Below are positions 50,296-59,463 of a stretch of 64,000 nt of DNA, piece by piece. The notes under the pieces were generated by a model. That model was given only the letters and a program-made list of their open reading frames with translations, was not told the origin of the DNA and did not search any database. Source of the DNA: Peptococcaceae bacterium UBA4068 (lineage in GTDB: Bacteria > Bacillota > Dehalobacteriia > UBA4068); assembly GCA_002382665.1 (NCBI GenBank), contig DFZA01000006.1, positions 1 through 64,000 on the forward strand, given 5' to 3'. Each line of letters starts with the position of its first letter. Positions within the stretch are counted from its first letter, which is position 1. A program made the translations under genes and the position numbers.

Positions 50296-51651
50296 TTATA
50301 ATTCGCATTCTCTTACCGCATAGCGGTGCTTGCCGGAAGGCGGCGCCTCTATCTGATCACAATATACAAGCTCCAATGCCGCGCCCGGTAAAAGGGCGCG
50401 GCATTTTTGAGCAAATAATTCCATTTCCGCTTTTGCCACAGAAGTTTGTTCACTAATCACAACCATTAATTGTACCTGCCTCGGCGATTTTTGAATAATA
50501 CGAAAACCACGCAAGTATTGCATACCGGCGGCAATAGTGCCAAAAGCATGACCGGAACAATAACCGCCGTCTAAACGCACCAGCAATGAGTCTTCCCGGC
50601 CAACAAGATTGGTTAGCACCGGTAAGTTAATCCCGCAAGAACAACTGCCATTAACAATCGCTCCCATATCACCAAGCCGGTAACGCAGTCTCGGCTGGCA
50701 ATAATTAGTTAAATCCGTAATCAGCATTATGCCTGTTTCCCCTGTGGGTAAAGGAGTCAACGTTTGAGCCGAAACTGTTTCTATGATGGCGTTTTCGGTG
50801 CTGATATGCATTGAACCGCAAGGACATTGATAAGCCAATATCCCCGCGTCCTTGGCGCCGTACTCGTTTACAACCGGACAACTAAACGCCGAAGCAATAG
50901 CTTGACGTTGATAATCATGCAATACTTCGGCAGTAGATACAACCGCTTTAAGATGATGATCAAGCGGTTTGCACAATAAAATATATTGAGCAACTAAATA
51001 AAGTGCATTAGCATAACCGTAAATATATTCCGGTTTAAAATGATTAATTTTTTTAACAATTGCATCTACGTCCTCTTCTCCGAGACGATGGCTCGAAATG
51101 ACCAAACGGTTTTTCAGCAATCGCTCACGGTTGAGCAGAGATCCTTTCTCAATTTTACTCAACTCGTTCTGGTTACCCCAAATCATCAGGCAACGGCTGC
51201 CGAAACTTATACCATACCAGGACAATCCTCGCCAGCGCGCCGCTTCATAATGTTCCACCTGATTACGATCCATATAAAACCGCATTGGTTCGCCGGTTGA
51301 TCCGCCTGTCTGATTAGCTATCAACGTTTCAGGTTGAATATCAGCGCTGATATATGTAGCGCTTTCGGCAATAAAATCAGCCTTGGTTACAGGCCTTATA
51401 TTTGCTAGCGCAGCATAAGGATCAGTATCGATCAAACTATGTAAATGCCAGTATTGATGATAAGCCGGTACATGTTTAATACAATGATGCAAAAGTCTTT
51501 GCAACTTCCGCTGCTGTAAATCCTTAAGTTCGGCAGCAGACAGGCTCTGACTGCTTTGTAACACTGCCGTCTTTTTACGAATTTGGTTGCCTTTGGTCTT
51601 TTCCATCATTGGAAATACGGCTTTTTCAATTATTATTTTATTAATATCCAT
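50296..51651 (-). CDS. CapK/PaaK-like adenylate-forming enzyme
   Basis: A 451-residue protein of the phenylacetate-CoA-ligase / CapK type. The nucleotide loop is NQTGGSTGEPMRF (113-125), and NEYGAKDAG and LRYRLGDMG are further ATP-binding blocks. CPCGSMH and CSCGINL form a Cys pair set of the kind that binds zinc in PaaK-like proteins. Family members activate carboxylates as adenylates; CapK-like forms act in surface polysaccharide decoration. The substrate is unknown. The ATG follows GAGGAAAA. Confidence 0.85.
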   Translation of the reverse strand: MDINKIIIEKAVFPMMEKTKGNQIRKKTAVLQSSQSLSAAELKDLQQRKLQRLLHHCIKHVPAYHQYWHLHSLIDTDPYAALANIRPVTKADFIAESATYISADIQPETLIANQTGGSTGEPMRFYMDRNQVEHYEAARWRGLSWYGISFGSRCLMIWGNQNELSKIEKGSLLNRERLLKNRLVISSHRLGEEDVDAIVKKINHFKPEYIYGYANALYLVAQYILLCKPLDHHLKAVVSTAEVLHDYQRQAIASAFSCPVVNEYGAKDAGILAYQCPCGSMHISTENAIIETVSAQTLTPLPTGETGIMLITDLTNYCQPRLRYRLGDMGAIVNGSCSCGINLPVLTNLVGREDSLLVRLDGGYCSGHAFGTIAAGMQYLRGFRIIQKSPRQVQLMVVISEQTSVAKAEMELFAQKCRALLPGAALELVYCDQIEAPPSGKHRYAVRECEL

Positions 51652-51711
51652 ATTTTTCCTCGAGTTTTGATCAATCTTTCAAATTGTATTATATCACTTT
51701 TTACAAACTTA

Positions 51712-51739
51712 TTGTACAAAAAGGCTGGAAAAGTATAAA
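51712..51739 (+). promoter_or_regulatory. possible promoter of rpiB
   Basis: TTGTAC (51712-51717), 16 bases, TATAAA (51734-51739), about 50 bases before the rpiB ATG. Confidence 0.5.
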
Positions 51740-51792
51740 ATAATCTGATAAAATAGATCAACAGAAATTTTTATTGTTATTCAGGAGGTCGT

Positions 51793-52248
51793 ATGATTAT
51801 TGCTGTTGCTTCCGACCATGCCGGTTATCAAGCAAAAAAACATATTATAGATCTTTTAAAACAATTATCAATTGAAATAAAAGATTTCGGCTGTTTTAGC
51901 GACGAAAGCGTTGATTATCCGCATTTTGGCGCAGTCCTTGCCGGCGCTGTTGCCAATGGCCAATATCAGCGCGGTATATTAATCTGCGGCACCGGTATCG
52001 GCATGAGCATTGTCGCCAACAAATTCCCCGGCGTTCGCGCGGCGCTTTGCCATGACGAATTTACTGCCAAAGCCTGCCGCGAGCATAACGACGCCAATAT
52101 ATTGGTGATGGGCGCGCGCGTTTTGGACGAGCAACAGATGGAACAGATCACCAAAATCTGGCTTGACACCCCGTTTGCCGGAGGACGTCATGAAAACCGT
52201 TTAAAACTAATCACTGGAATTGAAAAACAAATAAAAAATAATTATTAA
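51793..52248 (+). CDS. rpiB: ribose 5-phosphate isomerase B
   Basis: The 151-residue RpiB interconverts ribose-5-P and ribulose-5-P. The active-site Cys is in LICGTGIGMSIVANKFPGVRAALCHDE, and the SDHAGYQAKK start is typical. CAGGAGG precedes the ATG. It leads the rpiB-glyA-comEB-wecB-atp row common in Clostridia and Negativicutes. Confidence 0.96.
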   Translation: MIIAVASDHAGYQAKKHIIDLLKQLSIEIKDFGCFSDESVDYPHFGAVLAGAVANGQYQRGILICGTGIGMSIVANKFPGVRAALCHDEFTAKACREHNDANILVMGARVLDEQQMEQITKIWLDTPFAGGRHENRLKLITGIEKQIKNNY

Positions 52249-52275
52249 ATTCATTATATCACGGAGGTTAAAATT

Positions 52276-53514
52276 ATGGCAGACTATACTCAACTAAAAG
52301 CTATTGATCCGGAAATAGCCGAGGCAATCGGCAAAGAAGAATGGCGTCAAAAAAATAAAATTGAATTGATCGCCTCGGAAAATTTTACTTCACCGGCTGT
52401 TATGGCAGCGCAAGGTTCAGTGTTGACCAACAAATATGCCGAAGGTTATCCCGGTAAACGCTATTATGGCGGCTGCGAATATGTTGACATAGTAGAAACA
52501 TTAGCCAGAGACCGCGCCAAAAAGCTGTTCGGCGCAGATCACGCTAATGTCCAGCCTCACAGCGGCGCGCAGGCCAATATGGCCGCTTACTTTGCGCTGA
52601 TTAATATCGGCGATACCGTATTGGGTATGAGCCTGGCCCACGGCGGCCATTTAACCCATGGCAGCCCCGTCAGTTTTTCCGGCAAACAATATAATTTCGT
52701 CGCCTACGAGGTCGAGCCTGACACGGAAATGATCGACTATGATAAGCTTCGTCAAAAAGCTATGCAAGTAAAGCCGAAATTGATCGTTGCCGGCGCTTCC
52801 GCCTATCCGCGCAAAATTGACTTTGCCGCTTTCGCCCAAATCGCCAAAGATTGCGGCGCTTTGCTGATGACCGACATGGCGCATATCGCCGGTCTGGTGG
52901 CCGCAGGTTTGCATCAGTCTCCGGTGCCGTATTGCGATATTGTTACCACCACTACTCATAAAACACTGCGCGGCCCGCGCGGCGGTATGATCCTTTGCCG
53001 TGAAGAATACGCGGCCAAAGTCGACAAAGCCGTCTTCCCCGGCATACAGGGCGGACCGTTGATGCATGTAATCGCCGGTAAAGCCGTTGCTCTACATGAA
53101 GCAGCTAAGCCAGAGTTTGTTGTATATCAAAAACAAGTCTGCGCCAACGCACAAACATTGGCAAAATGTTTAATGGCCAACGGCTTGCGCTTAGTCTCCG
53201 GCGGTACCGACAACCATCTATTGCTGGTTGATGTCCGGCCTAAAGGTTATACCGGCAAAGAGGCGGAGGAACGGCTTGACGCAGCCTCCATTACCTGCAA
53301 TAAAAATGCGATCCCCTTTGATCCCGCCAGCTTTAACACCACCAGCGGCATTCGTTTGGGCACAGCCGCCGTTACCACCCGCGGCATGAAAGAAGACGCA
53401 ATGGAAAAAATTGCTGAAGCAATCAGTTTGTGCCTCGAACATGATGATGCTAAACTGGCACAAGGCAAACAAATTGCCCAGGAATTATGCCAAAAGTATC
53501 CTCTTCCTTACTAA
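52276..53514 (+). CDS. glyA: serine hydroxymethyltransferase
   Basis: A PLP enzyme of 412 residues that moves the serine beta-carbon to tetrahydrofolate, making glycine and one-carbon units. Landmarks: IELIASENFTSPAV, YGGCEYVDIVE, DMAHIAGLVAAG and the PLP lysine in TTTTHKTLRGPRGG. CACGGAGG precedes the ATG. No glycine or THF riboswitch is visible in the 27-base gap to rpiB. Confidence 0.98.
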   Translation: MADYTQLKAIDPEIAEAIGKEEWRQKNKIELIASENFTSPAVMAAQGSVLTNKYAEGYPGKRYYGGCEYVDIVETLARDRAKKLFGADHANVQPHSGAQANMAAYFALINIGDTVLGMSLAHGGHLTHGSPVSFSGKQYNFVAYEVEPDTEMIDYDKLRQKAMQVKPKLIVAGASAYPRKIDFAAFAQIAKDCGALLMTDMAHIAGLVAAGLHQSPVPYCDIVTTTTHKTLRGPRGGMILCREEYAAKVDKAVFPGIQGGPLMHVIAGKAVALHEAAKPEFVVYQKQVCANAQTLAKCLMANGLRLVSGGTDNHLLLVDVRPKGYTGKEAEERLDAASITCNKNAIPFDPASFNTTSGIRLGTAAVTTRGMKEDAMEKIAEAISLCLEHDDAKLAQGKQIAQELCQKYPLPY

Positions 53515-53577
53515 TCTAAATAATTTTACGATATATACGATATAAGATATAAGAGATAAGAGAAAGCGTGGTTAAAA

Positions 53578-54066
53578 ATGCTACGTCAAACATGGGATGA
53601 ATACTTCATGAGCATAGCGCATCAAGTTGCAACCCGTTCTACCTGTTTAAGAAGACAGGTAGGTGCTGTCGCGGTTTCTCCCACTCACCGTATCCTCGGC
53701 ACAGGATATAACGGTGCACTTCCGGGTGCGCCTCATTGTGATGAGGCCGGTTGCCTGCGCCAGCAATTAGGCATACCGTCGGGACAGCGTCAGGAGATTT
53801 GCCGCGCCCAGCATGCCGAAGCTAATATCTGCAATTTTGCCGCCCGCTACGGAGTTTGTTTAGACGGGGCGACTATCTATGTCACGGCCCAACCCTGCAC
53901 TACCTGCGTAAAGGCTATGGTTACCAGCGGCATCGCTAAAGTGATTTTTGACAGCGATTATCCCGACGATCTGGCGCGCAAAATAGCCGCTGAGGCGGGC
54001 ATGGAACTGATTCGTTTTGCAGATTTAGCTGCGTCAGATAAAAACATCGCTCCGGAGGAATCATGA
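53578..54066 (+). CDS. comEB: deoxycytidylate deaminase (ComEB-type)
   Basis: The 162-residue zinc deaminase converts dCMP to dUMP. The zinc site is HAE (His79, Glu81 in CRAQHAEANIC) and PCTTC (Cys107, Cys110). The start has only a weak ribosome site (GTGG); the 60 bases upstream are a purine-rich run of GATATA/GATAAGA-like units. It overlaps wecB by four bases. In Bacillota this gene often carries the name comEB although its role is nucleotide metabolism. Confidence 0.93.
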   Translation: MLRQTWDEYFMSIAHQVATRSTCLRRQVGAVAVSPTHRILGTGYNGALPGAPHCDEAGCLRQQLGIPSGQRQEICRAQHAEANICNFAARYGVCLDGATIYVTAQPCTTCVKAMVTSGIAKVIFDSDYPDDLARKIAAEAGMELIRFADLAASDKNIAPEES

Positions 54067-55160
54067 AAGTTTTATCGGTTTTCGGCACACGACCCGAAGC
54101 TATCAAAATGGCTCCCGTTGTCCGCATGCTTAACCAATCCGCTCTGATTGAAAGTAAAATCGCCGTAACAGCACAACACAGGGAAATGCTGGATCAGGTA
54201 TTAGAGCTTTTTGATATTCATCCCGACTATGATTTAAATTTAATGCGCCATGGTCAAAGCTTGAGCGATATTACCACTGCTGTTTTGCATGGCATAGGAG
54301 AAATAATTGCCGACGAAAAACCCGACCTGGTGCTGGTTCACGGAGATACTTCTACGACATTTGCCGCAGCGCTGGCCGCCTTTTATCAGCAAACGGCTAT
54401 CGGTCACGTAGAGGCAGGATTGCGCACCGATAACAAATACGCGCCTTTTCCCGAAGAAATCAACCGCCGTCTGACTGGTGCCTTAGCCGATTTTCATTTT
54501 GCTCCGACAATCGGAGCCCGCGATAACCTGCTCAAAGAAAATATTGCCCGTGATAAAATCTTTGTTACGGGAAATACTGTTATTGACGCGCTGCTGCAAG
54601 TAGTTGATAAACCATGCCTGCTACAAGGCATAGGCCTGGATGATGTTGATTGGAGCAAACGGCAGATTTTATTGACCTGCCACCGCCGGGAAAACTGGGG
54701 TGAGCCTATGCGCCAAATATTTACTGCCGTTCGTGCCATAGCGGAGGATTTTACTGATTGTGAAATTATCTTTCCGGTGCATAAAAATCCCGATATTCGC
54801 AGATTGGCATCTGAAGTATTTGACGGATGCACCAAAATCCACCGCTCGGAACCTCTCGATTATCTGCCATTCAGTCATATAATGAACAAATCCTATTTGG
54901 TGCTGACGGATAGCGGCGGTCTGCAAGAGGAAGCTCCGGCCTTAGGCAAACCCGTAATTGTGTTACGGGATACAACTGAACGTCCGGAGGCAATAGACGC
55001 CGGTACGGCAATACTTGCCGGCAGCAATAATACTAACGTATACAATTCAGCGGCAACTTTGCTTAGCGATAATAATAAATATCAAGGAATGGCGCATGCC
55101 GTTAACCCTTTCGGTGACGGTCAGGCCGCGGCAAGAATTCTATCAATAATTACCGGGTGA
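54063..55160 (+). CDS. wecB: UDP-N-acetylglucosamine 2-epimerase (non-hydrolysing)
   Basis: The 365-residue epimerase makes UDP-ManNAc for wall teichoic-acid linkage or other surface glycans. Landmarks: FGTRPEAIKMAPVV, VHGDTSTTFAAALAAFY, GHVEAGLRTDNKYAPFPEEINRR, TCHRRENWG and LTDSGGLQEEAPALGKP. It overlaps comEB by four bases. The placement directly before the ATP synthase operon is usual in Bacillota. Confidence 0.96.
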   Translation: MKVLSVFGTRPEAIKMAPVVRMLNQSALIESKIAVTAQHREMLDQVLELFDIHPDYDLNLMRHGQSLSDITTAVLHGIGEIIADEKPDLVLVHGDTSTTFAAALAAFYQQTAIGHVEAGLRTDNKYAPFPEEINRRLTGALADFHFAPTIGARDNLLKENIARDKIFVTGNTVIDALLQVVDKPCLLQGIGLDDVDWSKRQILLTCHRRENWGEPMRQIFTAVRAIAEDFTDCEIIFPVHKNPDIRRLASEVFDGCTKIHRSEPLDYLPFSHIMNKSYLVLTDSGGLQEEAPALGKPVIVLRDTTERPEAIDAGTAILAGSNNTNVYNSAATLLSDNNKYQGMAHAVNPFGDGQAAARILSIITG

Positions 55161-55259
55161 TTTTACCTTAATAATATAATAGTTGATTTTTTCGCCATAA
55201 AGAAGGAATTATTATACTAAATCTAGAAAACTAATTTTTTCGAAAACGGTAGTTTTACC

Positions 55260-55502
55260 ATGAATATCAAAAAAACAAGTCAGGCTAAATTCATATCAGT
55301 TTGCGTTAGCTTCGGCTTTACAGTCGGTATTTTAATCTATATTTTAGGTTTTGTGATAGGCGGTTGGTTGGATCGCCATTTTGGTACTGGCAGTTGGTTC
55401 ATGTTAGGCGGGGTATTGTTAGCGATATTTTGTTCTTTTTTTGAATTGATACAAGCCTTAAAAGTGCTGGAAAAAGCAGAAAAACGAACCGATAAGGAGT
55501 AA
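55260..55502 (+). CDS. atpZ: AtpZ/AtpI-family small membrane protein
   Basis: An 80-residue protein with two hydrophobic helices (about 11-33 and 45-63) and the GGWLDRHFGTGSWFMLGG hairpin of the AtpZ family, which is linked to Mg/Ca entry or rotor assembly in ATP synthase operons. It ends in a charged helix and is followed after six bases by the next small atp-operon gene. Confidence 0.85.
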   Translation: MNIKKTSQAKFISVCVSFGFTVGILIYILGFVIGGWLDRHFGTGSWFMLGGVLLAIFCSFFELIQALKVLEKAEKRTDKE

Positions 55503-55508
55503 AAACTT

Positions 55509-55820
55509 GTGGAATACCTTTTTGCGGCATTAGGAGGCGGCCTATTCGGTATCATTGTAGGATACGTCAAATATCTGTTGCTCTGGTCGCCGGTAATTAA
55601 CGGCAAGGTACAATTAACGCAGAAATACATATATACCAGGCTAATCATTCAAAGTTTCATTAATATTGCCACATTACTTACGGTTTACCTAGTTCGCAAT
55701 ATCTGGCCCTTTTCGTTTGTTGTTACTATTTTTGCAACTGCCATCGCTTTAAGCCTGATATCAAAATTCACTTCTTCGCGGCAAAAAACCGCTATAGACG
55801 GTAAAACAGATAATAATTAA
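55509..55820 (+). CDS. ATP synthase subunit I-like membrane protein
   Basis: A 103-residue protein with three or so membrane helices (AALGGGLFGIIVGYVKYLLL, SFINIATLLTVYLV, VVTIFATAIALSLI). It begins with GTG behind AAGGAG. Position and layout match the AtpI/UncI type chaperone for c-ring assembly, but sequence similarity in this family is low. It lies between atpZ and atpB. Confidence 0.7.
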   Translation: MEYLFAALGGGLFGIIVGYVKYLLLWSPVINGKVQLTQKYIYTRLIIQSFINIATLLTVYLVRNIWPFSFVVTIFATAIALSLISKFTSSRQKTAIDGKTDNN

Positions 55821-55862
55821 TAATGTTCTGGTTTAAATACAAAACTTATAGGTGGAATAGTT

Positions 55863-56525
55863 ATGCATGAAGAGGCGCTTTTCTATATAGGATCATTGGG
55901 CATAACCAGCATCATGATAACGATGGCCGGTATTACAGTGATATTATCGTTAATTTGTATTATCGGCACCCGCCATTTGCAAATGATACCCACTGGTTTT
56001 CAGGCTATATTAGAAAAAAGTGTTGAAGCACTCGACAATTTTATTACAGAAACGCTTGGTAAAGAAACCGGGCGCCGTTTGTTTCCGTTGTTGGCAACTA
56101 TGTTTATTTTTATACTCATTTCCAATTACAGCGGCCTTTTACCAATGTCCGGCAAACTACCTGGTTTAGAAGCGCCGACTTCATCGTTAAGTGTCACGGT
56201 ATCATTGGCTTTAATTACTTTTTTTACTACACATTATGCCGGCGTAAAAGCTCACGGTATAGGATACCTTAAGCATTTTATCAGACCGGTAATTTTTTTA
56301 GCGCCGTTGTTTGTTTTAGACGAGCTCGTAAGACCGCTTTCGTTGTCAATCCGTCTCTACGGCAACATCTTCGGTGACGAATCGGTGACCGAGCAATTCT
56401 TCCAGATGGTACCTTTGGGGTTACCGCTGACGATGAATGCTTTCGTTTTACTGATGGGATTCGTTCAGGCTTTGGTTTTCCTGATACTCAGTTCAATTTA
56501 TATTGGAGGCGCCATCGACGAATAA
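55863..56525 (+). CDS. atpB: ATP synthase subunit a
   Basis: The 220-residue stator membrane subunit with the ion half-channels. The essential Arg is in LDELVRPLSLSIRLYGNIFGDE. MHEEALFYIGSLGITSIMIT opens the protein and five or six helices follow. With a Na+-type c subunit next door, the a subunit should also carry Na+. It is preceded by a modest GGTGG site. Confidence 0.95.
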   Translation: MHEEALFYIGSLGITSIMITMAGITVILSLICIIGTRHLQMIPTGFQAILEKSVEALDNFITETLGKETGRRLFPLLATMFIFILISNYSGLLPMSGKLPGLEAPTSSLSVTVSLALITFFTTHYAGVKAHGIGYLKHFIRPVIFLAPLFVLDELVRPLSLSIRLYGNIFGDESVTEQFFQMVPLGLPLTMNAFVLLMGFVQALVFLILSSIYIGGAIDE

Positions 56526-56581
56526 ATTAGATTAATGCTCAATTGCTTAAATATGTTTACGCTATGAAGGGAGGTTATTAA

Positions 56582-56809
56582 ATGGAAAGTGGACTTATTG
56601 CATTGGCAGCCGGCGTAGCCATCGGCTTTTCCGCTATTGGCCCCGGCATAGGCCAAGGCAAAGCAGCTGCTGCTGCATTAGAAGGTATGGCCCGTCAGCC
56701 CGAATTAACCGGTACACTGCGGACAACAATGATCTTAGCGCTCGGCATTATGGAGTCGTTGACAATTTACGGTTTACTGATTGCCTTCATTCTTTTAAGT
56801 AAAATGTAA
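56582..56809 (+). CDS. atpE: ATP synthase subunit c with Na+-binding signature
   Basis: A 75-residue two-helix proteolipid. Helix 1 has GIGQGKAAAAAL (Gln25) and the loop ARQPE; helix 2 has IMESLTIYG (Glu58, Ser59, Tyr63). Gln and Glu are 33 residues apart, as Gln32 and Glu65 in the Ilyobacter tartaricus Na+ ring, and the Ser after Glu and the Tyr five on are also conserved. H+-type c subunits normally have Ala or other residues after Glu. Na+ coupling is a strong inference, not proven. Confidence 0.96.
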   Translation: MESGLIALAAGVAIGFSAIGPGIGQGKAAAAALEGMARQPELTGTLRTTMILALGIMESLTIYGLLIAFILLSKM

Positions 56810-56878
56810 TATTTACAGTCCGGGTCAATGAACTTATTGTCCCGGACTGCCGTTAAAGTTAGAGGAGGTTTATCAGCT

Positions 56879-57364
56879 ATGACATTGGAACCGAGCGTGA
56901 TAATATTTTCATTGATCAATTTTGCTATTTTAGTAGCTGTATTGACCAAATTTCTTTATAAACCCATATTGAAAATGATCGATGACCGCAAGCGGAGTAT
57001 TAGTGAAGCATTAGAAGAAGCCGATCAGGCGCGCGCCGAAATCGCTGCTACCAACGATACTATTAAAGCGCAGATCGTCAAAGCGCGCAGCGATGCGGAA
57101 ACAATTATCGCCGATGCCAGATCTAAGGGTGAAGAAGTAAAGAATTCCATTATCGAAGATGCTCGCAATGAAGCCAATCAAATTACAAAAAAAGCATTAG
57201 CAACCATCGAAAAAGAAAAACAAAATGCTAAAGAAGAGTTACGAAATGAAACTGCCTCTTTGGTCGTTATTGCTTTGGAGAAAATATTGTCCGAAGAAAT
57301 CACTGCCGAACGGCAGAAATCTCTGATGGACAAATATATTAAGGAAGCAGGTCAAATTCAATGA
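56879..57364 (+). CDS. atpF: ATP synthase subunit b
   Basis: The 161-residue peripheral-stalk subunit: one membrane helix (about 6-27, VIIFSLINFAILVAVLTKFL) followed by a long charged coiled coil. The ATG at 56879 follows GAGGAGG at ten bases; an earlier ATG at 56828 lies before that site and gives no family sequence. The stop overlaps atpH by four bases. Confidence 0.95.
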   Translation: MTLEPSVIIFSLINFAILVAVLTKFLYKPILKMIDDRKRSISEALEEADQARAEIAATNDTIKAQIVKARSDAETIIADARSKGEEVKNSIIEDARNEANQITKKALATIEKEKQNAKEELRNETASLVVIALEKILSEEITAERQKSLMDKYIKEAGQIQ

Positions 57365-57897
57365 CGGAAGGCGCCGTTGCTCGCCGCTATGCTCAAGCTC
57401 TTTTTGACTTAGCCGGGAAGCATGATCTGGTAGAGCCGATCAACAGGGACTGGCAGTCATTCATAAAATCTATACGGGAAAATGACCGGCTTTTCGATAT
57501 TTTAATAAGTAAAGTCATAAGCAAAGACCATCAAAAAGTTTTGCTTAAGAGTATCTTTGAGCATGACATACATCCTTTGATGTTAGATTTTTTGTGTCTT
57601 TTAATAGATAAGGATCGGATCGCTATTGTTAGCGATATCAGTTTTTATTACCAACAGCTTATCTGGCAAAAAAATAATATTATGCCTGTGCAACTGATCA
57701 CTGCCTACCCGCTCCCATCTGAGCAGAATCAACAGTTGCAGCAGGCTGTTAGCGAATTATTAAATAAAAATGTCCTCTTTGATATTACTGTCAACGATTC
57801 TTTGATTGGCGGCGCCGTATTAAAAATTGGCGATACGACTTATGACGGCAGCGTCAAAAACCAATTGAGAACTATCAAACAACTGTTAGTTAATTAA
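57361..57897 (+). CDS. atpH: ATP synthase subunit delta
   Basis: The 178-residue delta (OSCP) subunit links b to the alpha crown. It opens VARRYAQALFDLAGKHD and ends with the family block LIGGAVLKIGDTTYDGSVKNQL. It overlaps atpF by four bases. Confidence 0.95.
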   Translation: MTEGAVARRYAQALFDLAGKHDLVEPINRDWQSFIKSIRENDRLFDILISKVISKDHQKVLLKSIFEHDIHPLMLDFLCLLIDKDRIAIVSDISFYYQQLIWQKNNIMPVQLITAYPLPSEQNQQLQQAVSELLNKNVLFDITVNDSLIGGAVLKIGDTTYDGSVKNQLRTIKQLLVN

Positions 57898-57934
57898 TTA
57901 TAGTTCATGCGAAAAATGAACGGGGTGAAAGATA

Positions 57935-59443
57935 TTGAGTATCAAAAGCGATGAAATAAGCGCCATACTGGCAAAACAAATAGAAGGTTATCAAAATAAA
58001 TTAGAAGTATGGGAAACAGGTACGGTAGTCCAAGTCGGTGACGGCATTGCCCATATCTACGGACTCTCCAACGTTATGAGCAATGAATTACTGGAATTCG
58101 ACACCGGACAAGTTGGCATTGCTCTTAACCTGGAAGAGGACTCTATCGGCTGCATTATCCTCGGCCCTTATCAAAATATCCACGAAGGGGATATCGTCAA
58201 ACGCACCCGGCGCATCGTTGAAGTGCCGGTGGGTGAAGCTCTGCTGGGGAGGGTCGTTAATCCGCTTGGCAAACCGATTGACGGATTGGGACCGATTAAA
58301 TCTGACCAGTTTCGCCATATAGAAAGCCCGGCTCCGGGAGTAATTGACAGACGGGGTGTATATCAGCCGCTGCAAACCGGCCTGAAAGCGATCGACGCTT
58401 TGGTACCGATCGGTCGCGGCCAGCGCGAACTTATTATCGGCGACCGTCAAACCGGCAAAACCGCTATCGCTATAGACACGATCATTAATCAAAAGGGACA
58501 GGACGTAATTTGCATCTATGTTGCAATCGGCCAAAAGGCCTCGACAGTAGCTTCGGTTGTACAGAAACTGCAACAATACGGCGCTATGGATTATACGATA
58601 GTCGTCTCTGCGGTAGCATCCGAACCAGCGCCGATGCTGTATATCGCGCCTTACTGTGGTGCCGCCATGGGTGAATACTTCATGTATAGCGGCAAAGACG
58701 TATTGATCGTTTACGATGATCTGACAAAGCATGCGACTGCTTACCGTGAGTTGTCTTTGCTGTTGCATCGTCCTCCGGGACGTGAAGCTTATCCGGGCGA
58801 CGTTTTTTACCTCCATTCCCGTCTTTTGGAAAGAGCGGCTAAGCTCTCCGACAGCAACGGCGGCGGCAGCATGACTGCGTTACCGGTCATCGAAACACAG
58901 GCCGGAGACTTATCTACCTATATTCCAACCAATGTTATCTCTATTACAGACGGCCAGATTTTTCTGGAGACCGACCTATTCTTCTCCGGCGTAAGACCTG
59001 CCATCAATGTTGGACTGTCAGTTTCACGTGTCGGCGGCTCAGCGCAAATCAAGGCCATGAAACAAGTATCCGGCTCCCTGCGCCTGGACCTTGCCCAATA
59101 CCGCGAATTGGCGGCTTTCTCCCAGTTCGGTTCCGATATCGACAAGACAACCAGAGATGCTCTTGATCGCGGCGAACGTATGATAGAAATACTCAAACAG
59201 GGACAGTATGAACCGATGTCTGTAGAGGAGCAGGTTCTGGTGTTGTTTTTCGCAACCCACGATTATGTACGCGATATTGCCGTCAAAGATATCATCTCTA
59301 CCGAAAAAGCTTTGATCTCGTTTTTTCGGAAATCCCATAGCGACTTATTGAAAGAAATTGCAAACGAGAAAAAACTCTCTGAAGAGTTAACGGCCAAACT
59401 ATCGGCCGCCATAGAAGAATTTAAAAAGACCATCGTATCTTAA
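57935..59443 (+). CDS. atpA: ATP synthase subunit alpha
   Basis: The 502-residue alpha subunit. The nucleotide loop GDRQTGKTA lies at 169-177; YIPTNVISITDGQIF and the arginine finger region SVSRVGGSAQ are intact. The start codon is TTG (MSIKSDEISAILAKQIEGY) behind GGGGTGA. Identification is secure. Confidence 0.98.
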   Translation: MSIKSDEISAILAKQIEGYQNKLEVWETGTVVQVGDGIAHIYGLSNVMSNELLEFDTGQVGIALNLEEDSIGCIILGPYQNIHEGDIVKRTRRIVEVPVGEALLGRVVNPLGKPIDGLGPIKSDQFRHIESPAPGVIDRRGVYQPLQTGLKAIDALVPIGRGQRELIIGDRQTGKTAIAIDTIINQKGQDVICIYVAIGQKASTVASVVQKLQQYGAMDYTIVVSAVASEPAPMLYIAPYCGAAMGEYFMYSGKDVLIVYDDLTKHATAYRELSLLLHRPPGREAYPGDVFYLHSRLLERAAKLSDSNGGGSMTALPVIETQAGDLSTYIPTNVISITDGQIFLETDLFFSGVRPAINVGLSVSRVGGSAQIKAMKQVSGSLRLDLAQYRELAAFSQFGSDIDKTTRDALDRGERMIEILKQGQYEPMSVEEQVLVLFFATHDYVRDIAVKDIISTEKALISFFRKSHSDLLKEIANEKKLSEELTAKLSAAIEEFKKTIVS

Positions 59444-59463
59444 TTTGATCAGGATGTGAATTT

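Noticed and set aside
58088..58816. 242-residue minus-strand ORF opposite atpA
   Set aside because: Antisense shadow of a highly conserved gene, with no recognisable domain.
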